The notes under the pieces: model-generated
Seen by the model: only the letters and a program-made list of their open reading frames with translations
Database searches by the model: none
What the model was told of the DNA's origin: nothing
Assembly: GCF_004103755.1 (NCBI RefSeq)
Contig: NZ_CP035283.1
Location: forward strand, 3,162,001 to 3,226,000
Direction of reading: 5' to 3'
Source of the DNA: Caproiciproducens sp. NJN-50
GTDB taxonomy: Bacteria; Bacillota; Clostridia; Oscillospirales; Acutalibacteraceae
DNA: 64,000 nucleotides
Program-made: the position numbers and the translations under genes
Shown here: positions 8,260 to 15,652 of the stretch, piece by piece
Numbering within the stretch: position 1 is the stretch's first letter
Layout: each line of letters opens with the position of its first letter

Positions 8260-9102
8260 TTATTTCTCCAGATAGAATATAACAAGCGTGTTTGGCCCGG
8301 TGTGAGTCGTCATCGCGCAGCCCGCGCGGGAATTGAGCACCTCGCGGAATCTGCCGCTTTCCCTTACCAGATCCGTAATTTCGCCGAAAAGCTCCTGATC
8401 CATGCCGGTGGTGGTAACAAAGGCGCGCTCGCCGTCCGGGTTCGGCTGGGACAACACAAAACGCGCGTATTCCTTACAGACCTGGCGGAAATTTCCCCGG
8501 AATTTTTTGCAGACCGAAAGCTCCCCCTGATTGTCCAGAAGCAGGCATGGGCGCAGCTTCAGAAGGTTTGCCCCGAACATCTGCAGCATGGTGGCCCTCC
8601 CTCCCCGATAGGCGAATTCCAGCGTGTCCAGAAGAACGTAGGCGCGGACTCTTTCCTTGTCCTGTTCAATCCGTGCGGAAATTTCATCGGCCGGAAGGCC
8701 CGCGTCCCGCATATCCGCCGCGCGCAGAACCAATAATCCCTGTGCCGAACTTAACGTGTACGTGTTGATGACATGAACGTTTTCGAATTCCTTCGCGGCG
8801 ATGCAGGCGTTCTGGTAGGACGACGAAAATTTGGAATTCATGGCAAGATGCACCACGCTGTCGCCGTTTTCCGCCGCTTTCCGGAAGACCTCGAAAAAGT
8901 CGACCGGCGGGGGAGCGGCGGTTTTCGGCAGCCGCCTCGTGCGCTCATAGTCGTCAAACAGCTCGTCCGGCCCGATTTCAAATACATCCTTATAGGACTG
9001 ATCGCCGATGTTGATCGACAGCGGAACAATGCTGATCCCGCGCTGTCTGTAAAGGTCCGGAAACAAATCGCAGGCGCTGTCGGCGCTGATCAGAACGGCC
9101 AT
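8260..9102 (-). CDS. DegV family fatty-acid-binding protein
   Basis: 280 residues. DegV (FakB-type) proteins bind a fatty acid and present it to the kinase FakA for phosphorylation and phospholipid synthesis. Visible family marks are ISADSACDL at the N-terminus, IVPLSINIGDQSYKD, TAAPPPVDFFEVFRKAAENG (the usual TSQPS-like region), NSKFSSSYQNACIAA, VHVINTYTLSSAQGLLVL, LDTLEFAYRGGRATMLQMF and the C-terminal THTGPNTLVIFYLEK. The start is ATG 9102 with GGGGG upstream. No fakA lies in the window. It is monocistronic or read through into the GNAT gene 28 bases downstream. Confidence 0.85.
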   Translation of the reverse strand: MAVLISADSACDLFPDLYRQRGISIVPLSINIGDQSYKDVFEIGPDELFDDYERTRRLPKTAAPPPVDFFEVFRKAAENGDSVVHLAMNSKFSSSYQNACIAAKEFENVHVINTYTLSSAQGLLVLRAADMRDAGLPADEISARIEQDKERVRAYVLLDTLEFAYRGGRATMLQMFGANLLKLRPCLLLDNQGELSVCKKFRGNFRQVCKEYARFVLSQPNPDGERAFVTTTGMDQELFGEITDLVRESGRFREVLNSRAGCAMTTHTGPNTLVIFYLEK

Positions 9103-9205
9103 GAAAAATTCCCCCACTTTTATAATCGAAAGTCATTATAACACCGCCGTGCGTGTTTTTCAAACGCCGCCCCTAAAATTGTTAGTTCTTTCTTCACGGT
9201 TTCGG

Positions 9206-9233
9206 TTGTATTCAAGCCGCGAAATATGATAAT
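9206..9233 (+). promoter_or_regulatory. Candidate promoter of the InlB-repeat protein
   Basis: TTGTAT, 16 bases, GATAAT, ending 33 bases before the ATG at 9267. Both hexamers are one or two bases off consensus. Confidence 0.4.
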
Positions 9234-9266
9234 ATGAGTAAAGTTCACATGGGAGAGGATTTGCAG

Positions 9267-10298
9267 ATGATGAGAAGAAACGCAAAAAAGTACATAATCG
9301 TTCTGTTCGCCGTGACGATGAGCGCGGCACTGTTTTTCATGACGGCGCTTGCGCAGGCCGAAGTTGCGGCGGAATCCGGCCCCGTTTCCTCAGGCTCTGC
9401 TTCCTCCCCGGGTTCTTCCTCTTCCAAATCGCCCGGCGAGCCGGAAAGCCCTCCCTCTTCGGACGGAAACGGGAACGTGGACGTTCCCTCGGAGGGGGAG
9501 ACCGTCCCCGTCAAGCTGGACTACAACGACGGCAGCGCGATCAAAATTGTCAATGTCAAACAGGGAGCGCACGTCAGTTCCCTTCCCGTTCCCACGCGCA
9601 AGGGATATGTTTTCGACTACTGGACCATGAAGGGAGCAAGAGTCTCCTCCTCGTTTGAAATCTATTCCGAAATCACCCTGACCGCCCAGTGGGAAGCGAG
9701 CGCCGCATCCAGCCGGAAACCCTCCAGCTATGCGAGCGTCGACACGCACCAGCGGGAAGTGGAGCAGGCCGCCTCCCAGGCGGAAGCGGCGATCAGCGAC
9801 CCCGATGTCCTCTCCTCCGAAGACTGGGGCTCTCTCCTTTCGACCGGGCAGCAGGCCTCGAGCGGCGCGCAGGACGCGTCTTCCCAAACGTCCTCCGCCG
9901 CCCCGAAAGGAGGGGGCGGCTCCTGGCTTTTCCCGGCCGGAATCGCTCTGATCGTCCTTTCGGCCTGCGGCATCGGGACGTTTGTTTACCTGCAGTTCTT
10001 CAGCGGCCCCGGCCCGCGCGGACCGGGTGCCGGAGCCGGTCCGGACGTCTCCGACGGCATGGAATTTACCGACATCAGCTCCAGCAGCACCGGTCCTTAC
10101 CCGGCGCCTCCGCAGGAGCCGTCCGGGACGCCGCGGGGTAAAAGCAAAGACGGCGATACCGACACCATGCCTGTCCCGCCGCAGGCGCGGCAGCGGCCGG
10201 AACGGAGCGGCTATGACCCGTCCAGGTCCCAGGCAAAGCCTGTCGGCGGCGAAAAAAAGGATTTCGACTGGGATAAATTCTTCAACGACGATATTTGA
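9267..10298 (+). CDS. Membrane-anchored surface protein with one InlB B-repeat (Listeria-Bacteroides repeat)
   Basis: 343 residues, start ATG 9267 after GGGAGAGG. Residues ~8-30 are a signal or anchor helix (YIIVLFAVTMSAALFFMTAL). A Ser/Pro-rich linker follows, then one InlB B-repeat/flg_new module (about 80-140: KLDYNDGSAIKIVNVKQG to GYVFDYWTMKGARV to LTAQWEA), a small beta-grasp fold found on cell surfaces. Another low-complexity Ser/Ala stretch leads to a second hydrophobic span (about 228-252, WLFPAGIALIVLSACGIGTF) and a charged Pro-rich tail ending FDWDKFFNDDI. There is no LPxTG sorting signal, so it is held by the membrane. The role is unknown. A strong terminator follows. Confidence 0.7.
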   Translation: MMRRNAKKYIIVLFAVTMSAALFFMTALAQAEVAAESGPVSSGSASSPGSSSSKSPGEPESPPSSDGNGNVDVPSEGETVPVKLDYNDGSAIKIVNVKQGAHVSSLPVPTRKGYVFDYWTMKGARVSSSFEIYSEITLTAQWEASAASSRKPSSYASVDTHQREVEQAASQAEAAISDPDVLSSEDWGSLLSTGQQASSGAQDASSQTSSAAPKGGGGSWLFPAGIALIVLSACGIGTFVYLQFFSGPGPRGPGAGAGPDVSDGMEFTDISSSSTGPYPAPPQEPSGTPRGKSKDGDTDTMPVPPQARQRPERSGYDPSRSQAKPVGGEKKDFDWDKFFNDDI

Positions 10299-10313
10299 CC
10301 GAATCGGCAAAAA

Positions 10314-10348
10314 CGGCCGGAGCGTAAACCGCTCCGGCCCGTTTTTTG
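10314..10348. terminator. Intrinsic terminator between convergent genes
   Basis: GGCCGGAGCG, loop TAAAC, CGCTCCGGCC: a 10-bp perfect stem followed by T6. It serves the plus-strand surface-protein gene, and the minus-strand gene ending at 10354 can use it in reverse. Confidence 0.85.
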
Positions 10349-10353
10349 TTTCG

Positions 10354-10617
10354 TTACTTCGGGTCTTTTCCCGAATCCCCGAACAGGTTGAAACGAAACA
10401 GCCTGGATTCATCCTCGGGGTCTTCGCACATGACAAAAGCCTCCGCGATCTTGCCTCCCTCAATCAGCCGTGTCAGACCCACGAGCTGGCTGAGTTTGCT
10501 TTTCAGGTTCAGGCGGTCATCCTCGTCGGTGACCAGAAACACCTTGCCTTTGCATTCGTCAAGAACCTTTAAAAATGAATTGACGTCGACATCGTGCAGT
10601 TGAACGGGGGAAGTCAT
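10354..10617 (-). CDS. Conserved small soluble protein of unknown function
   Basis: 87 residues, starting at ATG 10617 behind a near-perfect AAGGAGG. The promoter is probably TTGACA, 15 bases, TATAAT with a TG extension, overlapping the end of the ABC ATPase gene. The sequence is acidic and soluble (VDVNSFLKVLDECKGKVFLV, LVGLTRLIEGGKIAEAFVMC), with an alpha/beta pattern and no known catalytic motif. I have an impression that small proteins like this recur in Clostridia, but I cannot name a family from sequence alone. It is monocistronic. Confidence 0.6.
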   Translation of the reverse strand: MTSPVQLHDVDVNSFLKVLDECKGKVFLVTDEDDRLNLKSKLSQLVGLTRLIEGGKIAEAFVMCEDPEDESRLFRFNLFGDSGKDPK

Positions 10618-10673
10618 AAAAGAGCCTCCTTAACTAACTTTGCCGGTGACGGCATAATTTTTCTATTTCCATA

Positions 10674-11381
10674 TTATACCAGAATTTGCCGTTTGTCAAT
10701 CCGTTTTTCCTCCCCCGCGATTTTCCCGTCCTGAATCCGCACGACGCGGTCCGCCGTCTCCGCGATGCGGCTGTCGTGCGTGATCAGCACGACGGTGCGG
10801 CCCAGGCGATGAAGCGAATGAAGAATCTCCATCACCTCTCCGCCCGACCGGGAATCCAGGTTCCCGGTCGGCTCGTCCGCAAGGATGATCGGAGGGCGGG
10901 CGGCAATGGCGCGCGCGATGGCGACCCTCTGCTGCTGCCCGCCGCTCATCTGGGCGGGCCGGTGATGCATCCTTCCGCCCAGGCCGACCTGCATGAGCGC
11001 TTCCTGTGCCAAAGTGCGCCGCTCGGTTTTGGGGATTCCGCGGTAGACGAGCGGCAGCTCGACATTTTCAAGCGCATCCTCCCCGCCGATCAGGTTGAAG
11101 CTCTGAAAGATAAATCCGATCTGCCGGTTGCGGATCTGCGCCAGTTTTTTTTCGCTCAGGCCCGAGACGTTTTCCCCCTCGAGAAAGTATTGGCCGGAGG
11201 AGGGCGTATCCAGGCACCCGATGATATTCATCAGGGTGGATTTTCCGCTGCCGGAACGGCCCACGATCGCGAGGAATTCGCCCTTTTCCACTCTGAGGGT
11301 GACTCCGGCAAGCGCGCGGATCTCGCATTCTCCCATATGATAGATTTTCGTCAGATCAGTCACTGAAATGAATGGTTCCAT
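10674..11381 (-). CDS. ABC transporter ATP-binding protein, MacB/LolD/FtsE type
   Basis: 235 residues. Walker A is GRSGSGKSTL, the Q-loop is FIFQSFNL, the signature is MSGGQQQRVAIARA, Walker B is PPIILADEPTGNLDS and the switch His lies in LITHDSRIA. The GECEIRALAGV and DEPTGNLDS forms mark the MacB/LolD class, which powers lipid, lipoprotein or peptide extrusion and mechanotransmission rather than solute import. The start is ATG 11381 after GGGGAGAGA; the extension to 11435 would run into the divergent mutase gene. No FtsX-like permease lies next to it, so its partner is elsewhere. Confidence 0.85.
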   Translation of the reverse strand: MEPFISVTDLTKIYHMGECEIRALAGVTLRVEKGEFLAIVGRSGSGKSTLMNIIGCLDTPSSGQYFLEGENVSGLSEKKLAQIRNRQIGFIFQSFNLIGGEDALENVELPLVYRGIPKTERRTLAQEALMQVGLGGRMHHRPAQMSGGQQQRVAIARAIAARPPIILADEPTGNLDSRSGGEVMEILHSLHRLGRTVVLITHDSRIAETADRVVRIQDGKIAGEEKRIDKRQILV

Positions 11382-11455
11382 TCTCTCTCCCCGTTTACAA
11401 ATGTCCGCGCCGGTTTTATAATGAGATCGAATCAACGATGAAAGGGGCCAGGACC

Positions 11456-12976
11456 TTGTTAAATATCAACTGGAATCAGCTGAAAAGCGGAACGGATATC
11501 CGGGGCGTCGCAAGCGCGGGCGTCGCAGGAGAACCGGTGAACCTGACCGACGAGACGCTTGCGAGGCTGGCGCAGGGCTTCGCGCTGTGGCTGTCGGCGC
11601 GGGCCGGCAAACCGGCGGACCGGCTGGCCGTGGCCGTCGGGCACGACAGCCGCGTTTCCGCGGACCGCATCTTCGCCGCCGTTTCCGGCGCTTTGGCCGC
11701 CGCGGGAATCCGGGTTCTGGACTGCGGGTTAGCCTCCACGCCGTCCATGTTCCACGTGACGCGGGGCCTTTCCTGCGACGGTTCGGTGCAGATCACCGCG
11801 AGCCACCATCCCTGGAACCGCAACGGGCTGAAATTCTTCACACCGGACGGCGGGCTGGACGGCCCGGACATCGAGCAGATCCTGCTCCATGCGCAGAACG
11901 GCGACAGGCCCGCTCCCGGCGGCGGTTCGGTGGAGAAAGCCGACTACATGAGCACATACTGCGCCGGGCTGCGCGACATGATCCGCAAGGGGGTAAACGC
12001 CGCCGACTACGACAGGCCCCTCTCCGGATTCCACATCGTGGTCGACGCCGGGAACGGCGCGGGCGGCTTTTACGCGCGGGACGTTCTGGCGCCGCTTGGC
12101 GCGGATGTTTCCGGCAGCCAGTTTCTGGACCCGGACGGCATGTTTCCGAACCACATTCCGAACCCGGAAAATGAAACGGCGATGCGCTCCGTCCGCGGGG
12201 CGGTGCTGCGCGCCAAGGCGGACCTCGGCGTCATCTTCGACACGGACGTGGACCGCGGCGGGGCCGTCGACGCGGCCGGGGACGAGATCAACCGTAACCG
12301 CCTGGTCGCGGTCGCTTCCTGCATCGCTTTGGAAAACTGTCCCGGCGGCACGGTCGTGACCGACTCCGTCACTTCCAGCGGACTGACGGAATACATAGAA
12401 AAGACGCTGGGCGGAAAACACCACCGCTTCAAGCGCGGATACCGCAACGTGATCAACGAAGCGGTCCGCCTGAACAAGGAGGGGGTGGACTGTCCTCTCG
12501 CGATCGAGACCTCCGGCCACGCGGCCATGCGGGAAAACTTTTTCCTCGACGACGGCGCGTATCTTGTGACCAAAATCATCATCCTGTCGGCCCGGCTGCG
12601 CACGCAGGGCAAAACTCTCGGCGATCTTCTCGCCCCTCTGCGCGAACCCGCCGAGGCGCTGGAGCTTCGCTTTCCGATTCGGAAGGAAAACTTCCGCGAA
12701 TGCGGGGAAGCCGTGGTCGCCGGTCTGGAAACCTATGCGCGCCGGCAGCCCGGCTGGACCGTCGCCCCGAACAACTACGAGGGCGTCCGGGTTTCGCTCG
12801 ACGGCGAGCGCGGCGGCGGCTGGTTCCTGCTTCGGCTGAGCGTGCACGACCCGATCATGCCGCTGAATGTCGAAAGCGACCGGAACGGCGGCGTGAAGCG
12901 AATTCTGGAGCAATTAGCCGCTTATCTGGACGGATGCGAGGGGCTGGACCTTTCGCCTTTAAAAAAGAGCCTCTGA
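11456..12976 (+). CDS. Phosphomannomutase/phosphoglucomutase (alpha-D-phosphohexomutase)
   Basis: 506 residues from TTG 11456, which sits 8 bases after AAAGGGG. An in-frame ATG at 11438 would add six residues but has no ribosome binding site. The enzyme shifts phosphate between C6 and C1 of hexoses through a phosphoserine. The active-site Ser is in ITASHHPWNRNG, the metal loop is DTDVDRGG and the sugar-binding loop is IETSGHAAMRENFF, all intact; the C-terminal phosphate loop is near NNYEGVRVSL. The start of the domain is KSGTDIRGVA. It is a single gene, divergent from the ABC ATPase. Whether glucose, mannose or glucosamine phosphate is the substrate cannot be read from this. Confidence 0.9.
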   Translation: MLNINWNQLKSGTDIRGVASAGVAGEPVNLTDETLARLAQGFALWLSARAGKPADRLAVAVGHDSRVSADRIFAAVSGALAAAGIRVLDCGLASTPSMFHVTRGLSCDGSVQITASHHPWNRNGLKFFTPDGGLDGPDIEQILLHAQNGDRPAPGGGSVEKADYMSTYCAGLRDMIRKGVNAADYDRPLSGFHIVVDAGNGAGGFYARDVLAPLGADVSGSQFLDPDGMFPNHIPNPENETAMRSVRGAVLRAKADLGVIFDTDVDRGGAVDAAGDEINRNRLVAVASCIALENCPGGTVVTDSVTSSGLTEYIEKTLGGKHHRFKRGYRNVINEAVRLNKEGVDCPLAIETSGHAAMRENFFLDDGAYLVTKIIILSARLRTQGKTLGDLLAPLREPAEALELRFPIRKENFRECGEAVVAGLETYARRQPGWTVAPNNYEGVRVSLDGERGGGWFLLRLSVHDPIMPLNVESDRNGGVKRILEQLAAYLDGCEGLDLSPLKKSL

Positions 12977-13063
12977 CTTTCGTTTTCGGAACGGCAGCCC
13001 GCCGCCGGGAGCATTTGACCTCCGTCCCGCCAAACCGTGCCGGCCTTTTTCTGTTTGCTAAAC

Positions 13064-13093
13064 GGCGGGCTGAAGATGCAACGTCACGTTGCC
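13064..13093. repeat. REP-like palindromic element, copy 2 (over the spoVAD stop codon)
   Basis: GGCGGGCTGAAGATGCAACG continues to TCACGTTGCC. The core GCAACGT-C-ACGTTGC is a perfect palindrome around one base. Its TCA is the reverse complement of the spoVAD stop, just as copy 1 forms the rimI stop. About 45 bases upstream both copies also share GTCCCGCC and GCCGGCC blocks. Confidence 0.55.
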
Positions 13094-14106
13094 GTCAGAA
13101 GGACCAGATGCGCGACGCTGGGGATGCTCTCCCCCTGCTGGGAGGAGGTCGGCGACATCAGCGCGCCGGTGCCGATGAACACCACTTTATGGAGCTGCCC
13201 CTGCTCCATCTGCTGCAGAATGGCGGAGCAGAGGATCGCGGCGCTGCACCCGCAGCCGGAGCCGCCCGCGTGAACGTCCTGTTTTTCGCGGTCGTAGATC
13301 ATGATCCCGCAGTCGTTGTGGACCGGCTTGATGTCGATGTTCTCCTTCTGAAGCAGCTCTTCCAGAAGCTCGCTGCCCACAAAGCCCAGATCCCCGGTCA
13401 AAATCAGGTCGAACTCCTCCGGCGAGGATTCCGTGTCGCTGAAAAAGTCCAGCAGCGTCTGCGCGGCGGCGGGCGCCATCGCTGCACCCATGTTGTTGGC
13501 GTCCTTGATGCCGAAGTCCGTGATCCTGCCGAACGTGACCGCGTTCAGGCTGATTTTCGCCTCCGGGTTGTCCTGCCTTTTTCCAAGCAGGACGGCTCCG
13601 GCCGCCGTCGCGGTCCATTGGGAGGTCGGCGTGCGCTGCCCGCCGTATTCCAGCGGAAACCGGTACTGCCGCTCCGCCGAACAGAAGTGGGAGGAGGTCA
13701 CCGCCGCGGCGCGGCCCGCGGCGCCGGATTCCACAAACAGCGAGGCGATTCCGAGCGTCTGCGCCATGGTGGAGCAGGCTCCGAACTGGCCGAGGAACGG
13801 AATGTCGAGGCTCTTGAGGCCGAACGTGGAGGAGATGCACTGGTTGAGCAGATCCCCCGCAAAAATGCAGTCGATATCCGTGTTCTTCAGATTCGCCTTG
13901 CGAAGGGCGATGTTGACCGCCTCGTTCTGCATGCGGCTTTCCGCCTTTTCCCAGCTGGATTCCCCCAGCGTCGTGTCGTTGTGGCACTGATCGTAATACT
14001 GTCCGTACGGGCCTTCGCCCTCTTTTTTGCCAACGACCGACGCATACCCAAGGACGGCCGGATGCGTCGTCAATTCAAATGTGTATTTTCCCTTTTTCTG
14101 CGGCAT
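13084..14106 (-). CDS. spoVAD: Stage V sporulation protein AD
   Basis: 340 residues with a thiolase-like fold, the usual SpoVAD length. SpoVAD is part of the inner-membrane SpoVA channel that loads dipicolinic acid into the forespore and releases it at germination; it binds dipicolinic acid directly. Diagnostic blocks are HPAVLGYASVVGKKEGEGP, FAGDLLNQCISSTFGLKSL, GQFGACSTMAQTL, VTSSHFCSAERQYRFPLEYG, RTPTSQWTATAAGAVLLG, LILTGDLGFVGSELL and HAGGSGCGCSAAILC. It lies 15 bases after spoVAC and is clearly in its operon. spoVAE, the usual third gene, does not follow; the next gene is the convergent phosphohexomutase. Confidence 0.95.
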   Translation of the reverse strand: MPQKKGKYTFELTTHPAVLGYASVVGKKEGEGPYGQYYDQCHNDTTLGESSWEKAESRMQNEAVNIALRKANLKNTDIDCIFAGDLLNQCISSTFGLKSLDIPFLGQFGACSTMAQTLGIASLFVESGAAGRAAAVTSSHFCSAERQYRFPLEYGGQRTPTSQWTATAAGAVLLGKRQDNPEAKISLNAVTFGRITDFGIKDANNMGAAMAPAAAQTLLDFFSDTESSPEEFDLILTGDLGFVGSELLEELLQKENIDIKPVHNDCGIMIYDREKQDVHAGGSGCGCSAAILCSAILQQMEQGQLHKVVFIGTGALMSPTSSQQGESIPSVAHLVLLTAT

Positions 14107-14121
14107 GCGCTCAACTCCCCG

Positions 14122-14565
14122 TCAATATAAATGGAAAAACCACAGGATCAGCCCATACAGGATGGACGCCGCGGTCCCGTAAACCAGCACCGGCCCGGCG
14201 ATGACGAACATTTTTCCGCCGATGCCCAGAACATACCCCTCGTTTTTGAATTCCATTGCCGGGGATACAATCGAGTTCGCAAACCCGGTAATCGGCACCA
14301 GGGACCCCGCCCCGGCGTGCTTCGCAATGTTGTCGTAAACGCGCAGCGCCGTCAGGAGCGCGCTGAGAAAAATCAGTGTGATGGAAACGAAGGTGCTCGC
14401 TTCCTTCTGGTCCAGGCCGAAGGACATGTAGAGATGGAGGATCGCCTGCCCAAGCGTGCAGATGCCGCCGCCGAACAGGAACGCCATCGCCATGTTTTTC
14501 CCCCATTTGGTCGGCGGGGAAACCTTGTCCGCCATCGTTTTATAATCCTTTTTCGATACTGTCAA
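14122..14565 (-). CDS. spoVAC: Stage V sporulation protein AC
   Basis: 147 residues, an integral membrane subunit of the SpoVA dipicolinate channel; SpoVAC of Bacillus acts as a mechanosensitive channel. The family block is seen in full: PPTKWGKNMAMAFLFGGGIC, LGQAILHLYMSFGLDQKEAS, VYDNIAKHAGAGSLVPITGF, ANSIVSPAMEFKNEGYVLGI and GGKMFVIAGPVLVYGTAASI. About four membrane spans are seen. The start codon is TTG (14565), 9 bases after AAAGGAG; no ATG fits. A forespore-type promoter lies 32 bases upstream, and the gene diverges from padR. Confidence 0.95.
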   Translation of the reverse strand: MTVSKKDYKTMADKVSPPTKWGKNMAMAFLFGGGICTLGQAILHLYMSFGLDQKEASTFVSITLIFLSALLTALRVYDNIAKHAGAGSLVPITGFANSIVSPAMEFKNEGYVLGIGGKMFVIAGPVLVYGTAASILYGLILWFFHLY

Positions 14566-14596
14566 TGTTTTCTTCTCCTTTCGTTTCAGTCGTCCT

Positions 14597-14625
14597 TATT
14601 TTGCCGGAAACGGGGATGAATATGC
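14597..14625 (-). promoter_or_regulatory. Candidate forespore sigma-F/sigma-G promoter of spoVAC-spoVAD
   Basis: On the minus strand: GCATA, 17 bases, CAAAATA. This fits the GYATA -35 and CANNNTA -10 of forespore sigma factors, and sigma-G control of spoVA is the known pattern in spore formers. The assignment is by match and context only. Confidence 0.45.
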
Positions 14626-14644
14626 GGAGGACATTCCTGTTTTC

Positions 14645-14689
14645 CTTGACAGCGGCGCAGAGTCGTTCTATACTGTTTAGTAATACTAA
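14645..14689 (+). promoter_or_regulatory. padR promoter with palindromic operator
   Basis: TTGACA (14645-14650), 17 bases, TATACT (14668-14673) is a strong sigma-A promoter. Directly after the -10 lies TTTAGTA-A-TACTAAA (14675-14689), a perfect 7-1-7 palindrome covering the expected transcription start. A dimeric PadR repressor bound there would block its own promoter. Confidence 0.65.
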
Positions 14690-14717
14690 ATATTTTACAA
14701 TCAAGAGGTGAAATGTT

Positions 14718-15068
14718 CTGGATGACCGATACGAGCGCCAACTGAAAAAAGGCGCGCTGGAGATCGTCATTCTCCGGCTGATCGAACGGCACCCCGCCTA
14801 CGGATACGAACTGCTGACGGAGCTGGAGCGGAAAAGCAGCCGGTTTTTCAGCCTTCGGGAAGGAACTCTTTACCCGGTTCTGTACCGTCTGGAAGACGAC
14901 GGCCTGATCCACGCGCAGTGGAGCACGGACAAAATCCGGGGCGCGCCGAAAAAAGTATACACCATCACGCCTCTGGGGCGGAGAGAGCTGAAACGGCTCT
15001 GCGGAATTTGGGAACAGTTTTCAAAAAGCGTAAACGACATACTGACGGAGGAGGACTCGTCTCAATGA
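14718..15068 (+). CDS. PadR family transcriptional regulator (CTG start)
   Basis: 116 residues reading (M)DDRYERQLKKGALEIVILRL, with the PadR winged helix: HPAYGYELLTEL, FFSLREGTLYPVLYRLEDDG and the wing GAPKKVYTITPLGRRELKRL. An in-frame stop lies at 14709-14711, and no ATG, GTG or TTG occurs between it and the domain. CTG at 14718, 7 bases after AAGAGGTG, is therefore the only sensible start, and it gives the exact usual N-terminus. It overlaps the next gene by 4 bases (ATGA). PadR regulators commonly pair with HAAS/DUF1700 membrane proteins, as here. It probably represses its own operon through the palindrome at 14675. Confidence 0.88.
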   Translation: MDDRYERQLKKGALEIVILRLIERHPAYGYELLTELERKSSRFFSLREGTLYPVLYRLEDDGLIHAQWSTDKIRGAPKKVYTITPLGRRELKRLCGIWEQFSKSVNDILTEEDSSQ

Positions 15069-15580
15069 TGACAAGGGAACAGTATTTGAAAGAAGTATCC
15101 GGCGCCCTGCGCCGGTCCGGAATGCCGCGAAAGACAAGGAAGCGGCTGGAAACGGATCTCGCCTCCGATTTCAGCGCCCGGTTGGAGCGCGGGGAATCCG
15201 CAGGGGAGATCATCCGAGCCATGGGCGCGCCGGAGGCGCTGGCCGGCGAATTCCTTTCCGAAAACAGCCGGGGCGCACCGGTACGCACACCTTCGGAAAA
15301 GCTCCTGCTGGCGCTCGGCATTCTTTTCTCCGCATTGACCGCCGCGGCCGGACTCCGGCTCACGGCGTTTTCCGGCCCTGCCAGCCGCATTCGGATGTGG
15401 CTGAACGGCAGCGAGGCGGCGGCAAAGGGTCAAACCATCATCGGGGGAGCCGACGGGCCGACTGCGATTTTTGTCACGTCCCGGCCAGGCCCGTTGGCCT
15501 ATGGGCTGTTCGTTCTGTTCCTGGCCGCCTGTATCTCCTGTTTTATCCTGTACTCCCGTTCCCGCCGAAATCGAAAATAG
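15065..15580 (+). CDS. HAAS/DUF1700-type membrane protein with a decarboxylase-like GADGPT motif
   Basis: 171 residues, start ATG 15065 after GGAGGAGG. The N-terminal part (about 1-65: REQYLKEVSGALRRSGMPRK, DFSARLERGESAGEIIRAMG) is the helical HAAS/DUF1700 domain that goes with PadR regulators. A first span follows (about 77-96, LLLALGILFSALTAAAGL), then an outer loop with TIIGGADGPTAIFVTSRPG and a second span (AYGLFVLFLAACISCFIL) with a basic tail. The IIGGADGPTAIFV block strongly resembles the conserved segment of Na+-pumping decarboxylase beta subunits (OadB/GcdB), but the other OadB helices are missing. It is probably a membrane partner or sensor for PadR; the role of the motif is unknown. 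Confidence 0.7.
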   Translation: MMTREQYLKEVSGALRRSGMPRKTRKRLETDLASDFSARLERGESAGEIIRAMGAPEALAGEFLSENSRGAPVRTPSEKLLLALGILFSALTAAAGLRLTAFSGPASRIRMWLNGSEAAAKGQTIIGGADGPTAIFVTSRPGPLAYGLFVLFLAACISCFILYSRSRRNRK

Positions 15581-15585
15581 CACAA

Positions 15586-15623
15586 AAAGACAGGCCTTCC
15601 GGAAACCGAAAGGCCTGTCTTTG
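15586..15623 (+). terminator. Intrinsic terminator of the padR operon
   Basis: A stem with AGACAGGCCTT on one side and AAGGCCTGTCT on the other, then TTTG. The upstream A-run makes it usable from both sides. Confidence 0.8.
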
Positions 15624-15652
15624 TAAAACCGGACTGACTGGAATGATCAGGT

